Shown here one piece after another: positions 42,837 through 51,777 of a stretch of DNA of 64,000 nt. Source of the DNA: Paractinoplanes pyxinae (lineage in GTDB: Bacteria > Actinomycetota > Actinomycetes > Mycobacteriales > Micromonosporaceae); contig NZ_JAPNTZ010000025.1 of the NCBI RefSeq assembly GCF_026626335.1, positions 1 to 64,000 of the forward strand, given 5' to 3'. Within the stretch, counting starts at the first letter, position 1, and each line of letters begins with the position of its first letter. The position numbers were made by a program, and so were the translations under genes. The notes beneath the pieces were generated by a model. That model made no database searches and had not been told where the DNA came from. It saw only the letters and a list, made by a program, of their open reading frames with translations.

Positions 42837-45464
42837 TCAGTGCCGGTACTGAGATGCGGCACGTAGTTCGGCCCGGTTGGCCACGCCGAGCTTGCCCAGG
42901 ATGTTGCGCACGTGCGTCTCGACCGTCCGTTCCGAGAGCACCAGCCGCTCGGCCACGGCCCGGTTGGACAGTCCCTCGGCGACCAGCGCGGCGATCTCCC
43001 GTTCGCGGGCGGTCAGGTCATCCTTGATCAGCTCGGCGGCGGCCGCGGCGACGACCGGCATGCCGAGGCGGCGGGCGGTGGCGAGCGCGGTCGCCGCGAG
43101 ATCGCGGCTGCGGCGCGGGTCGGAAGTGCGTAACTGCTTCGCGTACGCGATCTGGGCCCGGGCCAGATAGCCGGGCGCACCCAGCCGTTCCTCCATCGCC
43201 ACCGCCCGGTCCAGATGCGCCGATGCCTCGGGCCGGCCGAGCACGGCCGCGATCGTCCCCAGCACCCGCGCGACCGCGCCGTGACAGCTGGACATCGAGT
43301 TCAGATAGATCCCGGCCCGCGACTCCATGCGGGCGTAGCACTCGGCCGCGAGATCGTGCTCGCCCACCCAGGCCGCCACCTCGCCGGTCACCACCGTCAC
43401 GAACGTCCGCCGCCCGTCGGCCGGCAGCCGGGGCAGCACGCCGCGCAGCCGCCGGGCCGCGGTGATCCCGCCCTCACGGTCGCCGCGTCCCATCGCGATC
43501 AGCCCCAGCTGGGCGATCGCGATCGGCATCTCCTCCGCATCCAGCCAGCCCTCCCCGACCCAGCTGTAGTCGCCGGTGAACTCGGCCAGGCCGCTGAGAA
43601 AGGCCAGATACAGGTACGGGGCCGAGGCGTCCTGTGACCGGGCGGCCACCTCGCGCGCCTCCTCGGCCAGCTCACGAGCCGCACCGAGCCGACCGGCGAC
43701 CAACGCGCGGGCGGCCCGCGCGCGCAGCAGATGCCAGCGGGCCACCGGCCAGCCCAGCCGGGCGGTCAGCGCGGCCAGCCGGTTGGTCTCGGCGTCGTAC
43801 TCGGCCAGCTCGCCCCGGGCCAGGCAGGCGTCCAGCCGCCAGGTGCGCCCCCACAGTTCGGCGTCCGGCGGCCCGGGCAGCTCGCAACTGAGCCGAGCCA
43901 GCTCCAGCACCTCGTCCAGGTCGTCGGCCGGATCCATCGTCTCGTGCCGGGCATGCACGGCGGCCACCAGCGCGTCCGGCCGGCCCGAGGCCGCGGCCAG
44001 CTCCATCGCCTCCCGGCTGATCCGGCCGGCCCGTTCCGGGTCGCGGTCCTCGGCCAGCAGGAACGCGTACTGGGCCAGGACTTTCGCCCGGTCGCCGTCG
44101 TCCAGATCCGCCGCCAGCGCGCGTTCGCACAGGCGCAGGAGGGCCGGGCCGAGCGGGCCGCCGAAGCCCCGGATCACTAGCGCGGCCGGGGCGCCGACCT
44201 CGTCGACCACCGCCTCGCAGTCGGACAGCGCGACGTCGAGCTGGCCGTCGCGGTACGCCGCCTCGGCCCGCCGCAGGCGCAGGGTGGCGTCGCCGGGGGC
44301 GTTGGCCAGCGCGTGACCGAACCAGCGGACCGCCTCCGAGTAGTCGAGCGCACGGGACGCGGCGTTCGCGGCCGTCACGCAGGCCTCGACGGCGGCCCGG
44401 CGGGATGCGGCGTCGGCGGCGGCCCGGACGCGGTGGCGCGCGATCTCGGCCACCGAACCGCCGTGCTGCCCGAGGGCGTCGGCCAGCGCGGCGTGCGTAC
44501 GGATCCGCTCGTCGCGGCCCAGACCGTCGTACAGCGCCTGACGCACGAGCTCGTGCCCGAAGCGCACGCGGGACGGCACCCATGGATCGTCGGCCAGCAC
44601 CCCGGCCGCGACCGCCTCGGCCAGCGGCGCCACCGAGACCACCTGCTCCAGGACGGCGACATCGATCTCGGACCCGTACGCGGCCGCCACGGCCAGCATG
44701 TGCCGGCAGTCCGCCGAGAGGTGAGCCGTGCGCCGGGCCACGACCGGCCGGAGTCCGTCGGGCAGACCGACCGCGCCGGCCGGGCGGTTCAGCCGGCCCT
44801 CACGGATCAGCAACCGGGTGAGCTCGCGGGTGTAGAGCGGATTGCCCCCGCCGAGCCGGTGCACGACGGCAGCCCAGCTGCGATGCGCCGCCGGGTCGCC
44901 GGCCGCGAGAAAGCCGGCCACCGCCGCCTGGTCCCAGGGCGCGAGGGCCAGCGTCTCGAACCCCATCGGGGTACGGCTCGTGCCCAGCACCAGGATGCGG
45001 GCCGCGCCGACCTCACGACCGAGGGCAGTCAGCAACGCCAGTGACGCGTCGTCCGCCCAGTGCAGATCCTCCAGAACCAGCAGGAGCGGCCTCTTCGCGG
45101 CGGCCGCGCACAACGCGTCCACCGCCGCGCGTACGGCCCGGAAGCGGGCGACCGCCGCGCTTTCCCCCGCCCCGGACAGCTCGAGCAGCGTCGGCGTCAG
45201 ACCCTCGGGGGCGCCGGCCAGCAGGGTCAGCCAGGGCCAGAAGCTCGGCGCGCCCTCGTCGGGGTCGGCCCGCCCGGTCAGCACCGTGAACCCGGCCGCC
45301 GTGGCCCGGTCGACCGCCTCCTCGACCAGGGCCGTCTTCCCGATCCCGGCCTCGCCGACCAGCACCGCCACCGCGCCCGTACCCTGCTCGGCGTCCGCGC
45401 GCAGCCGGTCGAGGGCGACCACCTCGGCCACCCGCCCCACCAAGCGCACACCCATGCCGACCAA
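42837..45464 (-). CDS. LAL-type LuxR regulator (large ATP-binding)
   Basis: The 875-aa protein starts with an AAA/STAND ATPase: LVGEAGIGKTALVEEA (Walker A) and LLLVLEDLHWADDASLALL (Walker B). A helical TPR-like middle (about 330-790) and a C-terminal LuxR HTH (LTAREREIAALVAEGLSNRAVAERLVLSERTVETHV) follow. ATP binding and ligand sensing control DNA binding. It may start at MGVRLVGR, three codons later. The neighbouring genes are a YceI and an MmyB-like regulator. Confidence 0.93.
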   Translation of the reverse strand: MVGMGVRLVGRVAEVVALDRLRADAEQGTGAVAVLVGEAGIGKTALVEEAVDRATAAGFTVLTGRADPDEGAPSFWPWLTLLAGAPEGLTPTLLELSGAGESAAVARFRAVRAAVDALCAAAAKRPLLLVLEDLHWADDASLALLTALGREVGAARILVLGTSRTPMGFETLALAPWDQAAVAGFLAAGDPAAHRSWAAVVHRLGGGNPLYTRELTRLLIREGRLNRPAGAVGLPDGLRPVVARRTAHLSADCRHMLAVAAAYGSEIDVAVLEQVVSVAPLAEAVAAGVLADDPWVPSRVRFGHELVRQALYDGLGRDERIRTHAALADALGQHGGSVAEIARHRVRAAADAASRRAAVEACVTAANAASRALDYSEAVRWFGHALANAPGDATLRLRRAEAAYRDGQLDVALSDCEAVVDEVGAPAALVIRGFGGPLGPALLRLCERALAADLDDGDRAKVLAQYAFLLAEDRDPERAGRISREAMELAAASGRPDALVAAVHARHETMDPADDLDEVLELARLSCELPGPPDAELWGRTWRLDACLARGELAEYDAETNRLAALTARLGWPVARWHLLRARAARALVAGRLGAARELAEEAREVAARSQDASAPYLYLAFLSGLAEFTGDYSWVGEGWLDAEEMPIAIAQLGLIAMGRGDREGGITAARRLRGVLPRLPADGRRTFVTVVTGEVAAWVGEHDLAAECYARMESRAGIYLNSMSSCHGAVARVLGTIAAVLGRPEASAHLDRAVAMEERLGAPGYLARAQIAYAKQLRTSDPRRSRDLAATALATARRLGMPVVAAAAAELIKDDLTAREREIAALVAEGLSNRAVAERLVLSERTVETHVRNILGKLGVANRAELRAASQYRH

Positions 45465-45502
45465 CCTTGTCCCGGACGGCCCGGATGTCCATCGCGTTCC
45501 CG

Positions 45503-46342
45503 TCAGAGCGAGGAACCGTCCAGCGATCCGGCCATGCCCAGCAGGGCCAGCGCGTCGGCGTCGGCCGAGCCGGGCACCGCACTGTAGAGAACCAGATGCT
45601 GGTCGCGCTCGGTCAGCGCCAGCGAGTCGCAGTCGACCGTCACCCGGCCCACGACCGGGTGGTGGAAGGTCTTCGTGAGCATCGGCACGGCCTGCACATC
45701 ATGCCGCTCCCACAGCCGCTCGAAGTCGGGGCTCCCGGCCCGCAGCTCGGCGACCAGCCCGGTCACCGCCGGGTCGGACGGATAGCGGGCCAGGGTCGCC
45801 CGCAACTCCATGACGACCTGATGCCGGAACTCGGTGAGGTCGGCCACGGCGTACAGCTGGGACTTGGAGGCCAGGAACGCCCGCCGGGCCAGGTTGCGCT
45901 CCTCGGGGACCAGCTTCCCGAAGTCCTCCATGAGCGCGGCGGCCAGGCTGTTCCACGCGAGCACCTCGAAGATCGCCGACGTCACGAACCCGGCGGTGTT
46001 CGGCAGGCGGTCGAGCAGGGCCAGGATGCTGGGCCGGACGTCGCGGCGGTGCCGCTCGGTGCGGATCGGCGCGGTGCCGGCCAGCACGTGCAGGTGCTCG
46101 GACTCGGCCCCGGTCAGGTGGAGCGCGGCCGCGATGCCGGCCAGCACCTCGCCCGACGGTCTCGGGGCGCGGCCCTGCTCCAGGCGTACGTAGTACTCGG
46201 TCGAGATGTGCGCGAGCACCGCGACCTCTTCGCGCCGCAGGCCCGGCGTGCGACGCCGAGGGCCGGAGGGCAGGCCGACGTCGGTGGGACGCAGCCTTTC
46301 CCGGCGGGTGCGGAGGAACGCCCCGAGCTCCTGCTTGTCCAT
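45503..46342 (-). CDS. MmyB-like HTH regulator
   Basis: The 279-aa protein has an XRE-type HTH (about 1-70: LGAFLRTRRERLRPTDVGLP, GLRREEVAVLAHISTEYYVRLEQGRA) and an MmyB-like sensor domain (about 100-265). It is the second of its kind in the window; the first at 40240-41118 has the same order. It diverges from an SDR gene 85 bases away and probably controls it. Confidence 0.92.
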   Translation of the reverse strand: MDKQELGAFLRTRRERLRPTDVGLPSGPRRRTPGLRREEVAVLAHISTEYYVRLEQGRAPRPSGEVLAGIAAALHLTGAESEHLHVLAGTAPIRTERHRRDVRPSILALLDRLPNTAGFVTSAIFEVLAWNSLAAALMEDFGKLVPEERNLARRAFLASKSQLYAVADLTEFRHQVVMELRATLARYPSDPAVTGLVAELRAGSPDFERLWERHDVQAVPMLTKTFHHPVVGRVTVDCDSLALTERDQHLVLYSAVPGSADADALALLGMAGSLDGSSL

Positions 46343-46427
46343 ACCGTCAGTGTGCCCGCCCGGGCGGCCCGGATCCTGGTACTGATCGTGCCTGCATCCG
46401 GCCGGCCCGGGTCGTGACGCTTACGGC

Positions 46428-47186
46428 ATGACAAACATGCTGACCGGCAAGGTCGTCCTCATCACCGGCGCCAGCCGCGGCATCGGCGCCGCCGCGGCCC
46501 ACCTCTTCGCCCGCGAGGGTGCCTCCGTGGTGCTCGCCGCCCGTGGTGCCGAAGCCCTCGACAAGATCGTGGCCGAGATCCGCGCCGACGGCGGCGTGGC
46601 CGACGCCGTCCCGCTCGACCTGGCCGACCGGGCCAGCGTCCGCGCCGCCGTCCGCCGTGCCGGCGAGCTGCACGGCCGGCTCGACGGCGCGTTCAACAAC
46701 GGCGCCGCCATCCAGCAGCCCGGCCCGCTCGACACCACCAGCGACGAGGACATCGACAACCAGTTCGAGGTGAACTTCCGGGCCCACTGGATCGCGATGA
46801 ACGCCGAGGCCGAACTGATGCGCGCGAGCGGCGGCGGGGCGATCGTCAACACGTCCAGCATCGGCAGCCGGCGCGCCAACCCCGCCCTTCCGGCGTACGG
46901 GGCCATGAAGCGCGCCCTCAACAGCATCACCGAGACGGCCGCCGTGACGTGGGCCGCTCAGGGCATCCGGGTCAACGGGATCACCCCGGGCGGCACGGCC
47001 ACCGAGATGATCGAGCAGTGGGAGGCCGCGACCCCGGGCATCAAGAACGGGATCACCGCGTCCATCCCGCGGGGCCGGATGGCCGAGCCGGGCGAGGTGG
47101 CCGAGGTCGCCGCGTGGCTGCTGAGCGACCGGGCCGCAGCGGTCACCGGGGCGATCATCCCGGTCGACGGCGGAGCGGGCGCCTAG
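46428..47186 (+). CDS. SDR family oxidoreductase
   Basis: The 252-aa protein has the classical SDR pattern: TGASRGIGAAA (NAD(P)H binding), FNNGAA in place of NNAG, catalytic Ser in NTSSIGS, Tyr and Lys in AYGAMKR, and a C-terminal DGGAGA. It oxidises or reduces an alcohol or ketone of unknown identity. It is divergent from the MmyB-like gene. Its TAG stop shares CTAG with the convergent peptidase-like gene. Confidence 0.95.
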   Translation: MTNMLTGKVVLITGASRGIGAAAAHLFAREGASVVLAARGAEALDKIVAEIRADGGVADAVPLDLADRASVRAAVRRAGELHGRLDGAFNNGAAIQQPGPLDTTSDEDIDNQFEVNFRAHWIAMNAEAELMRASGGGAIVNTSSIGSRRANPALPAYGAMKRALNSITETAAVTWAAQGIRVNGITPGGTATEMIEQWEAATPGIKNGITASIPRGRMAEPGEVAEVAAWLLSDRAAAVTGAIIPVDGGAGA

Positions 47187-47845
47187 GCGCCCGGGACGTC
47201 CACCTCGATCTCGTTGGACAGGGTGAACCCGTCGCACAGTTCGAGGTCGTCGCCGCTCCAGAAGCGGCCCGGGTCGTACCAGTTGGGCTGGCGGCCGCGC
47301 GGCAACAGGCCCATGTCCTCATAGGTGACGGCGACGACCTCGGCGCAGTAGGCCGTCTCGAGCGCCGCCTCGTCGACCGGCCCCTTGCCGCCGCGCAGCC
47401 GCCAGCGCGGCCGGATCTGCGGCACCCGGCCCCGCACCCAGCGCCAGGCCAGCTGGGCCGACGACGGGAACGGCGTGCCGTCGAGGCGGGCCACCGTCTT
47501 GAGCGCCTTGTCCTCCATCGCCTGGTCGACGCCGGGCTCCAGCTGCCGCAGCCAGCCCCGCTGTCCGTACCGGTGGGCCCAGACCGTGACCGCGTCCCGC
47601 AGATCGTGCAGCTGGACGCCGCGCTGGAAGGTGCCCGACCACAGATCGGGCAGCGACCGGCCCAGCTCGGCGTGCCACATGAGCGGCGGCATGTCCTCGA
47701 CGACGATCGACATGCCGACGTGGTTGACCGGGCTGTTGGTCAGCGTCTGGATCGCGCGGTCGGCGCCCGTGCGCCCACGGAAGATCCAGATGTCGCCCGT
47801 CCGGGTCAGGTCGATGGCCTCATCGAGGCTTAAGGCGGCGTCCAC
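47183..47845 (-). CDS. permuted NlpC/P60-like (YiiX-type) protein
   Basis: The 220-aa protein has an early His in SPVNHVGMSIV (residues about 38-48), then a MWHAELGRS block and a late Cys in AYCAEVVAVTYEDMG (about 166-180). This His-then-Cys order matches permuted NlpC/P60 and LRAT-like enzymes, which cleave peptide, amide or lipid bonds. No signal peptide is seen. GTG 47845 lies 17 bases from the divergent small gene start. Confidence 0.75.
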   Translation of the reverse strand: MDAALSLDEAIDLTRTGDIWIFRGRTGADRAIQTLTNSPVNHVGMSIVVEDMPPLMWHAELGRSLPDLWSGTFQRGVQLHDLRDAVTVWAHRYGQRGWLRQLEPGVDQAMEDKALKTVARLDGTPFPSSAQLAWRWVRGRVPQIRPRWRLRGGKGPVDEAALETAYCAEVVAVTYEDMGLLPRGRQPNWYDPGRFWSGDDLELCDGFTLSNEIEVDVPGA

Positions 47846-47862
47846 GTGTCTATCCTCAAGTG

Positions 47863-48039
47863 ATGCGTTGGTGGAAAGTAGTGGGATTGGCCGGGCTGGC
47901 CGGCGTCGCGGCGACGGGGGCTGTCGTGGCCCGGGCCGAGCGCAAGCGCCGGCAGTACACCCCCGACGAGATCCGCGACCGGTTGCACCAGCGGGTCGCC
48001 GAGGCGGCCGACTCAGACGACATCAGTATCGCGGAGTAG
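47863..48039 (+). CDS. 58-aa membrane-anchored protein
   Basis: The product reads MRWWKVVGLAGLAGVAATG as an N-terminal membrane helix (about 5-23), then a basic turn (RAERKRRQ) and a helical, acidic tail (TPDEIRDRLHQRVAEAA). This layout recurs in short actinobacterial proteins. The 17-base spacer to the divergent gene has TATCCT seven bases before the ATG, so the mRNA may be leaderless. Its last 27 bases overlap the convergent APP1-type gene. Confidence 0.75.
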   Translation: MRWWKVVGLAGLAGVAATGAVVARAERKRRQYTPDEIRDRLHQRVAEAADSDDISIAE

Positions 48040-49053
48040 CGACCACAGCCCGGCCCCGTCCGGCGCCGAGAACCACGTCTTGCCGCCCGACCCGACCGCC
48101 TCGGGGTTGCCCGAGGGGCCGGGGATGGCGCCGGCCAGCACCGACTGGGTGGGCGACAGCTGCCGGATGGCGACGGCGGCCACGTTCTCGGGGTGGGCGT
48201 GCGCGAACTCGGAGTAGATCTCCTGGTCGTGCTGCCCGTCGTCGCCGATCAACAACCAGCGGATCTTCGGGAACTCACGGGAGAGCCGCTGCAGCGTCGT
48301 GCGCTTGTGCTCCTGGCCGCTGCGGAACCAGCGGTCGGGCGTGGGACCCCAGTCGGTGAGCAGCAGCGGGCCCGCCGGATAGAGGTGGCGGGAGAGGAAC
48401 CGGCTCAGCGTGGGGGCGACGTTCCAGGCGCCGGTCGACAGATAGAAGACCGGGGAGCCGGCGTTCGCCGTGATCAGCCGCTCGTACAGCACGGCCATGC
48501 CCGGCACGGCCATGCGGGCGTGCTCGTCCAGCACGAACGTGTTCCACGCGGCGAGCAGCGGACGCGGCAGGGCGGTGACCATGACCGTGTCGTCGATGTC
48601 GCTGATCACGCCGAAGCGGCATTCCGGGTCGACCACCCGGATCGGCGCCTCGGCCGGGGCCGCGCCCTCGGTGAACAGCCGCACACTGCCCCAGCCGGGC
48701 TCGAGGTCGCCCTTGACGCGGGTGTCGACGTAGCCGCTGCGGTCGGTGCGGGTCTCGGTGATGTTGTCACCGATCTGAATCTTCACCACGGCGTTGTTCA
48801 CCGGCGAACTGGTGAAGCTGCGCCAGCCGCGCACCTTTTCCAGCCGCTTACGGGTGGGGGTGCCGCGGGTCAGCACCACCCGCGCCATCACCCGCGCCCA
48901 GCCGGGCGCTCCGTAACCCGTGTATGCGGTGATCACCGGCCGCCAGCCCCGGTTGCGCAACCGGCGCTCGACGATCTCGTGCAGGGCGTCCTCCACCCGC
49001 GCGGCCCGGTGCATCCGAACCGCGGGCGGCTGCCCGGCCGGAGTTGATGCCAC
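48013..49053 (-). CDS. APP1-type phosphatidate phosphatase (DUF2183)
   Basis: The 346-aa protein has the HAD-like catalytic motif VISDIDDTVM (about 149-158) and later FYLSTGAWN and WLLIGDDGQHD, typical of APP1 (DUF2183) enzymes that dephosphorylate phosphatidic acid. The first about 130 residues form a beta-rich domain (TRTDRSGYVDTRV). It lies on the cytosolic side, as no signal is seen. The 3' end overlaps the 58-aa gene. Confidence 0.9.
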   Translation of the reverse strand: MASTPAGQPPAVRMHRAARVEDALHEIVERRLRNRGWRPVITAYTGYGAPGWARVMARVVLTRGTPTRKRLEKVRGWRSFTSSPVNNAVVKIQIGDNITETRTDRSGYVDTRVKGDLEPGWGSVRLFTEGAAPAEAPIRVVDPECRFGVISDIDDTVMVTALPRPLLAAWNTFVLDEHARMAVPGMAVLYERLITANAGSPVFYLSTGAWNVAPTLSRFLSRHLYPAGPLLLTDWGPTPDRWFRSGQEHKRTTLQRLSREFPKIRWLLIGDDGQHDQEIYSEFAHAHPENVAAVAIRQLSPTQSVLAGAIPGPSGNPEAVGSGGKTWFSAPDGAGLWSLLRDTDVV

Positions 49054-49158
49054 GCTCTGGCCCCCTGATCCCCTGGTCTCGGCGGTCGTCCTGCCCGGTT
49101 AAGGTACCCGGGAAACCTGACAGCCGCGGCCGAACCCCGCCCTCCACAGGCGACGATG

Positions 49159-49887
49159 TCAGGCGGCGGCCTTCGCCATGGCCGGCATCTCGGCCGTCGA
49201 CCACTGGTCGGCGAACCATTGATCGTCGGCGACGACCCGCCCGGCCACTCCCGCCCGCACCAGCGCCGCGGCGGCCTCGGCGCGCAGGCTGCGCAGGGCC
49301 TCGGCGGCCAGTTCGGACTCGTGCCAGGCCGCCTGCTCCTGCTTCTGCGCGTCCTCGTACTGCGCCAGGCGGTGGGCCCGGATAGCGTTGCGCAGCAGGC
49401 CCTCCTGCACCACCGGGTGCAGCCGCGGATTCCAGCCGCGATGCGCGAGCACGTCGTTCAGCTGCTCGATCGAAATCTCCCGGCGACGGCAGGCGGCCGT
49501 GGCCGCGCGGTGCAGCCAGCGCTCGCGGTCGGCGTTCTCCCCCGGCTTGCGGCGGCGGCTCATCTGCGGATACGCAGCGGCGCGAGCCCCCTCCCGAGCG
49601 AGACGATCGGCTTCGTCGTAAGCCAGCCACGCCTCATGCTCTTTCTGCTGCGCGGCCGCCCATTCCGCGCGGCAGCGGGTGGCGGTGGTCGCGGCCCTTT
49701 CCGCGGCGACGGCGACCTCGCCGGCGAAACGCAAAGCATCGGCCTGGGGGCCGGTCAGTGGCGGCGCGGGCGCCTTGGTCGGCAAAGACACCAAAGCCCC
49801 GGCAATGGCCACCGCGAGCAGGATGACGACCCACAACGCGGCGGCATAGGGAAGGGAGACGAAGAAGCTTTCCACGGCGGATTCCAT
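49159..49887 (-). CDS. membrane-anchored Ala-rich helical protein
   Basis: The 242-aa protein has one N-terminal helix (ALWVVILLAVAIAGALVSL) and a long Ala/Glu/Arg-rich coiled-coil region (about 50-220: EVAVAAERAATTATRCRAEWAAAQQKEHE). The ATG at 49887 has GAGG before it; an earlier GTG at 49914 is less likely. I do not recognise the family. It probably forms a cytosolic or external scaffold. Confidence 0.7.
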   Translation of the reverse strand: MESAVESFFVSLPYAAALWVVILLAVAIAGALVSLPTKAPAPPLTGPQADALRFAGEVAVAAERAATTATRCRAEWAAAQQKEHEAWLAYDEADRLAREGARAAAYPQMSRRRKPGENADRERWLHRAATAACRRREISIEQLNDVLAHRGWNPRLHPVVQEGLLRNAIRAHRLAQYEDAQKQEQAAWHESELAAEALRSLRAEAAAALVRAGVAGRVVADDQWFADQWSTAEMPAMAKAAA

Positions 49888-49967
49888 GACAACCTCACGG
49901 ATGCGGCCCGACACGAAAATAACAATGTGAAGAGCGGGTTACCCCACCGAACGTTGTTCTGTTGCGA

Positions 49968-50408
49968 TTAATACAAAGGCGGACCGCGTACGGCGTAACC
50001 GCGCACGAATAAGCCGGAGAGCACGATGATTGCAGCGGCCGCCGTTGCCGCAGGCACCGCGGGAGCCACCGGCGCGGCCGAAACGGCAATCACCCAGTGC
50101 GCCAACGGCGCCGGCGCATCGCTCAGCGGCTCAATGGCAGCACCAACCACCGAAACCGGCGCGCCGACAGCCGAAGCGCCGGCAACGGCCGGGCAGGCAA
50201 GCCCAATAGGCACGACCGGGGCGGCAAGCTCAGCCGGAGCAGCCGACGAAGCGGCGGCGGCGGCGAGCGGGGCCGGGGCGGCGGGAGTGAGGTGGGCGGG
50301 GGCGAGCTGGGTGGCGAAGGCTAGCGCGAGCATGGCCAGGCCGGTGAGGAAGCGCAGCAAGCGGCCCCCGTCCCAGTCCCGGGGGAGCACACGCGCCACG
50401 GCCGTCAC
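49968..50408 (-). CDS. Ala/Pro-rich membrane protein, uncertain
   Basis: The 146-aa product from GTG 50408 has an N-terminal helix (LRFLTGLAMLALAFATQLAP), a long Ala/Pro-rich middle and a C-terminal helix (AATAAAAIIVLSGLFVRGYAV). It may be secreted or span the membrane twice. Opposing + strand frames are less protein-like. The composition is so simple that a spurious frame cannot be ruled out. Confidence 0.45.
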   Translation of the reverse strand: MTAVARVLPRDWDGGRLLRFLTGLAMLALAFATQLAPAHLTPAAPAPLAAAAASSAAPAELAAPVVPIGLACPAVAGASAVGAPVSVVGAAIEPLSDAPAPLAHWVIAVSAAPVAPAVPAATAAAAIIVLSGLFVRGYAVRGPPLY

Positions 50409-50489
50409 ACCACTCAACTTACCGTTTCGGCCGGATACGCGCAGGGCTCCGGAGAAGTACGGCAGTTCCCGCACGAATCCCCCGGACAG

Positions 50490-50519
50490 GCGAAAGGCGC
50501 CGCAAGCGGCGCCTTTCGC
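50490..50519 (-). terminator. hairpin terminator
   Basis: GCGAAAGGCGCCGC (50490-50503) pairs perfectly with 50506-50519 around two bases. It follows the small gene at 50557-50772 on the leftward strand. Confidence 0.9.
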
Positions 50520-50556
50520 GGGACTGACTCGCCGGCCGGGCTCTGCTACGCCCGGC

Positions 50557-50772
50557 TCACTTGCTGGGTTCGGGCACGTCCAGGTCGCATGTGATCTTCG
50601 GGTTGACGCCCATCCAGTTGAGCGGGCCGGCGATCGTCGTGACGGCGATCGTGCCGAACTCGGCACAGCTGGTGTCGCTGGTGTCGGAGAAGTAGCCACG
50701 CTCGTACGCGGCAACGCCGCCGAGCACGAGCCAAATGATCAAAAGCAGCCCGCCGATCGAGCCTGCGCGCAT
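50557..50772 (-). CDS. small membrane protein
   Basis: The 71-aa protein has one N-terminal helix (SIGGLLLIIWLVLGGVAAY), then GYFSDTSDTSCAEFG and a second short hydrophobic part (TIAVTTIAGPLNWMGVNP). A Cys pair near the C-terminus may be exposed. This compact pattern recurs in actinomycetes, but no function is known. A terminator follows the stop. Confidence 0.8.
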   Translation of the reverse strand: MRAGSIGGLLLIIWLVLGGVAAYERGYFSDTSDTSCAEFGTIAVTTIAGPLNWMGVNPKITCDLDVPEPSK

Positions 50773-50825
50773 CGGGGCCTCCTATGCCGTGGGGATGACC
50801 ACCGATACCCCGATTCGTTCAGCCG

Positions 50826-51653
50826 CTAAACGACCGGCTTCACCGCCTGCAGCGTGTAGGTGTGCGGCATCCGCTCGGGCCGGTCGGCGAGCTGCCACTC
50901 GTTCTCCTGCACCTCGACCATCTGCCCGTTCGGCAGCGCGTCCCACGGCACCGTCTTGTGCTCGACCAGGCCGGTCAAGGTCAGGCCCGCTTCCAGTACG
51001 GCCGTCACGACCTCGCCCAGCCCGTGGTTCCACTCGTGCGTGGTGTTGTTGGTGAACACCGTGTCCTTGGCCGCGTAGCTGCCCGGATCCTCGTAGATCT
51101 GCGGTTTCTCGGTCTCGAAGTACGGCTCCTCCAGCGCGAGCACCCCGTCCGTCCGGTCGTAGTCGAGCGACCACAGCACCGGATGCCCCTCGCGGATGAA
51201 CAGCCGGCCGCCCGGCCGCAGCAGGGCCGCCACGGTCTGCGCCCACCGCCGGACGTCGGGCAGCCAGCAGAGCGCGCCGACGCCCGTGTAGACGAAGTCG
51301 TAGCCGTCCCCGGCGGCCGCCACCGCTTCGTACACATCGGATTCGACAAACCGGACATCCTGCCCGGCCAGCTCGGCGATCCGCCGGGCCTGTTCCAGTG
51401 ACTTGGCCGAGAAGTCGACGCCCGTCATGGTGGCGCCGAGGCGCGACAGCGACACCGTGTCGGTGCCGATGTGACACTGCAGGTGCACCCCTCGGAGCCC
51501 CGAGACGTCACCCAGCAGCGGAAGGTCGAATCGGACCACGGCGCTCAGATGGCCGGGGTCGGCGAAGCGCTGCACGTTGTAGTCGGGCGAGGCGGCGTGG
51601 GCGGCCGCGCGGTCGTCCCAGGCTGCACGGTTCACGTCCCGGTAGTCGGTCAT
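50826..51653 (-). CDS. SAM-dependent methyltransferase
   Basis: The 275-aa protein has the class I SAM-binding motif in VHLQCHIGTDTVSLSRLGA, then VDFSAKSLEQAR and DFVYTGVGALCWLPDV. It methylates an unknown small molecule. The ATG at 51653 is at the family's usual start (MTDYRDVNRAAWDDRA); the open frame upstream is not coding. The divergent ROK gene begins 124 bases away. Confidence 0.9.
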   Translation of the reverse strand: MTDYRDVNRAAWDDRAAAHAASPDYNVQRFADPGHLSAVVRFDLPLLGDVSGLRGVHLQCHIGTDTVSLSRLGATMTGVDFSAKSLEQARRIAELAGQDVRFVESDVYEAVAAAGDGYDFVYTGVGALCWLPDVRRWAQTVAALLRPGGRLFIREGHPVLWSLDYDRTDGVLALEEPYFETEKPQIYEDPGSYAAKDTVFTNNTTHEWNHGLGEVVTAVLEAGLTLTGLVEHKTVPWDALPNGQMVEVQENEWQLADRPERMPHTYTLQAVKPVV

Positions 51654-51721
51654 CCGGGCACGATATGCCGACGCCGGCGCCGACGGCTTTCGATTTTCGG
51701 CTGAACTGGCGTTAGATGGCA

Positions 51722-51767
51722 GTCCGGCAGTCGCCACGAGACGGCGGTCCGGCAGTCGAGACGGCGG
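51722..51767. repeat. short direct repeat upstream of ROK gene
   Basis: GTCCGGCAGTCG occurs at 51722-51733 and 51747-51758, each followed by GAGACGGCG (after CCAC in the first). It lies just before the ROK start and could be a protein-binding site or a small duplication. Confidence 0.5.
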
Positions 51768-51777
51768 GGGTGCGGGG

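Noticed and set aside
50026..50829. Ala-rich frame on + as an alternative to the 49968 gene
   Set aside because: It lacks hydrophobic helices and runs over the terminator and the 71-aa gene on the other strand.
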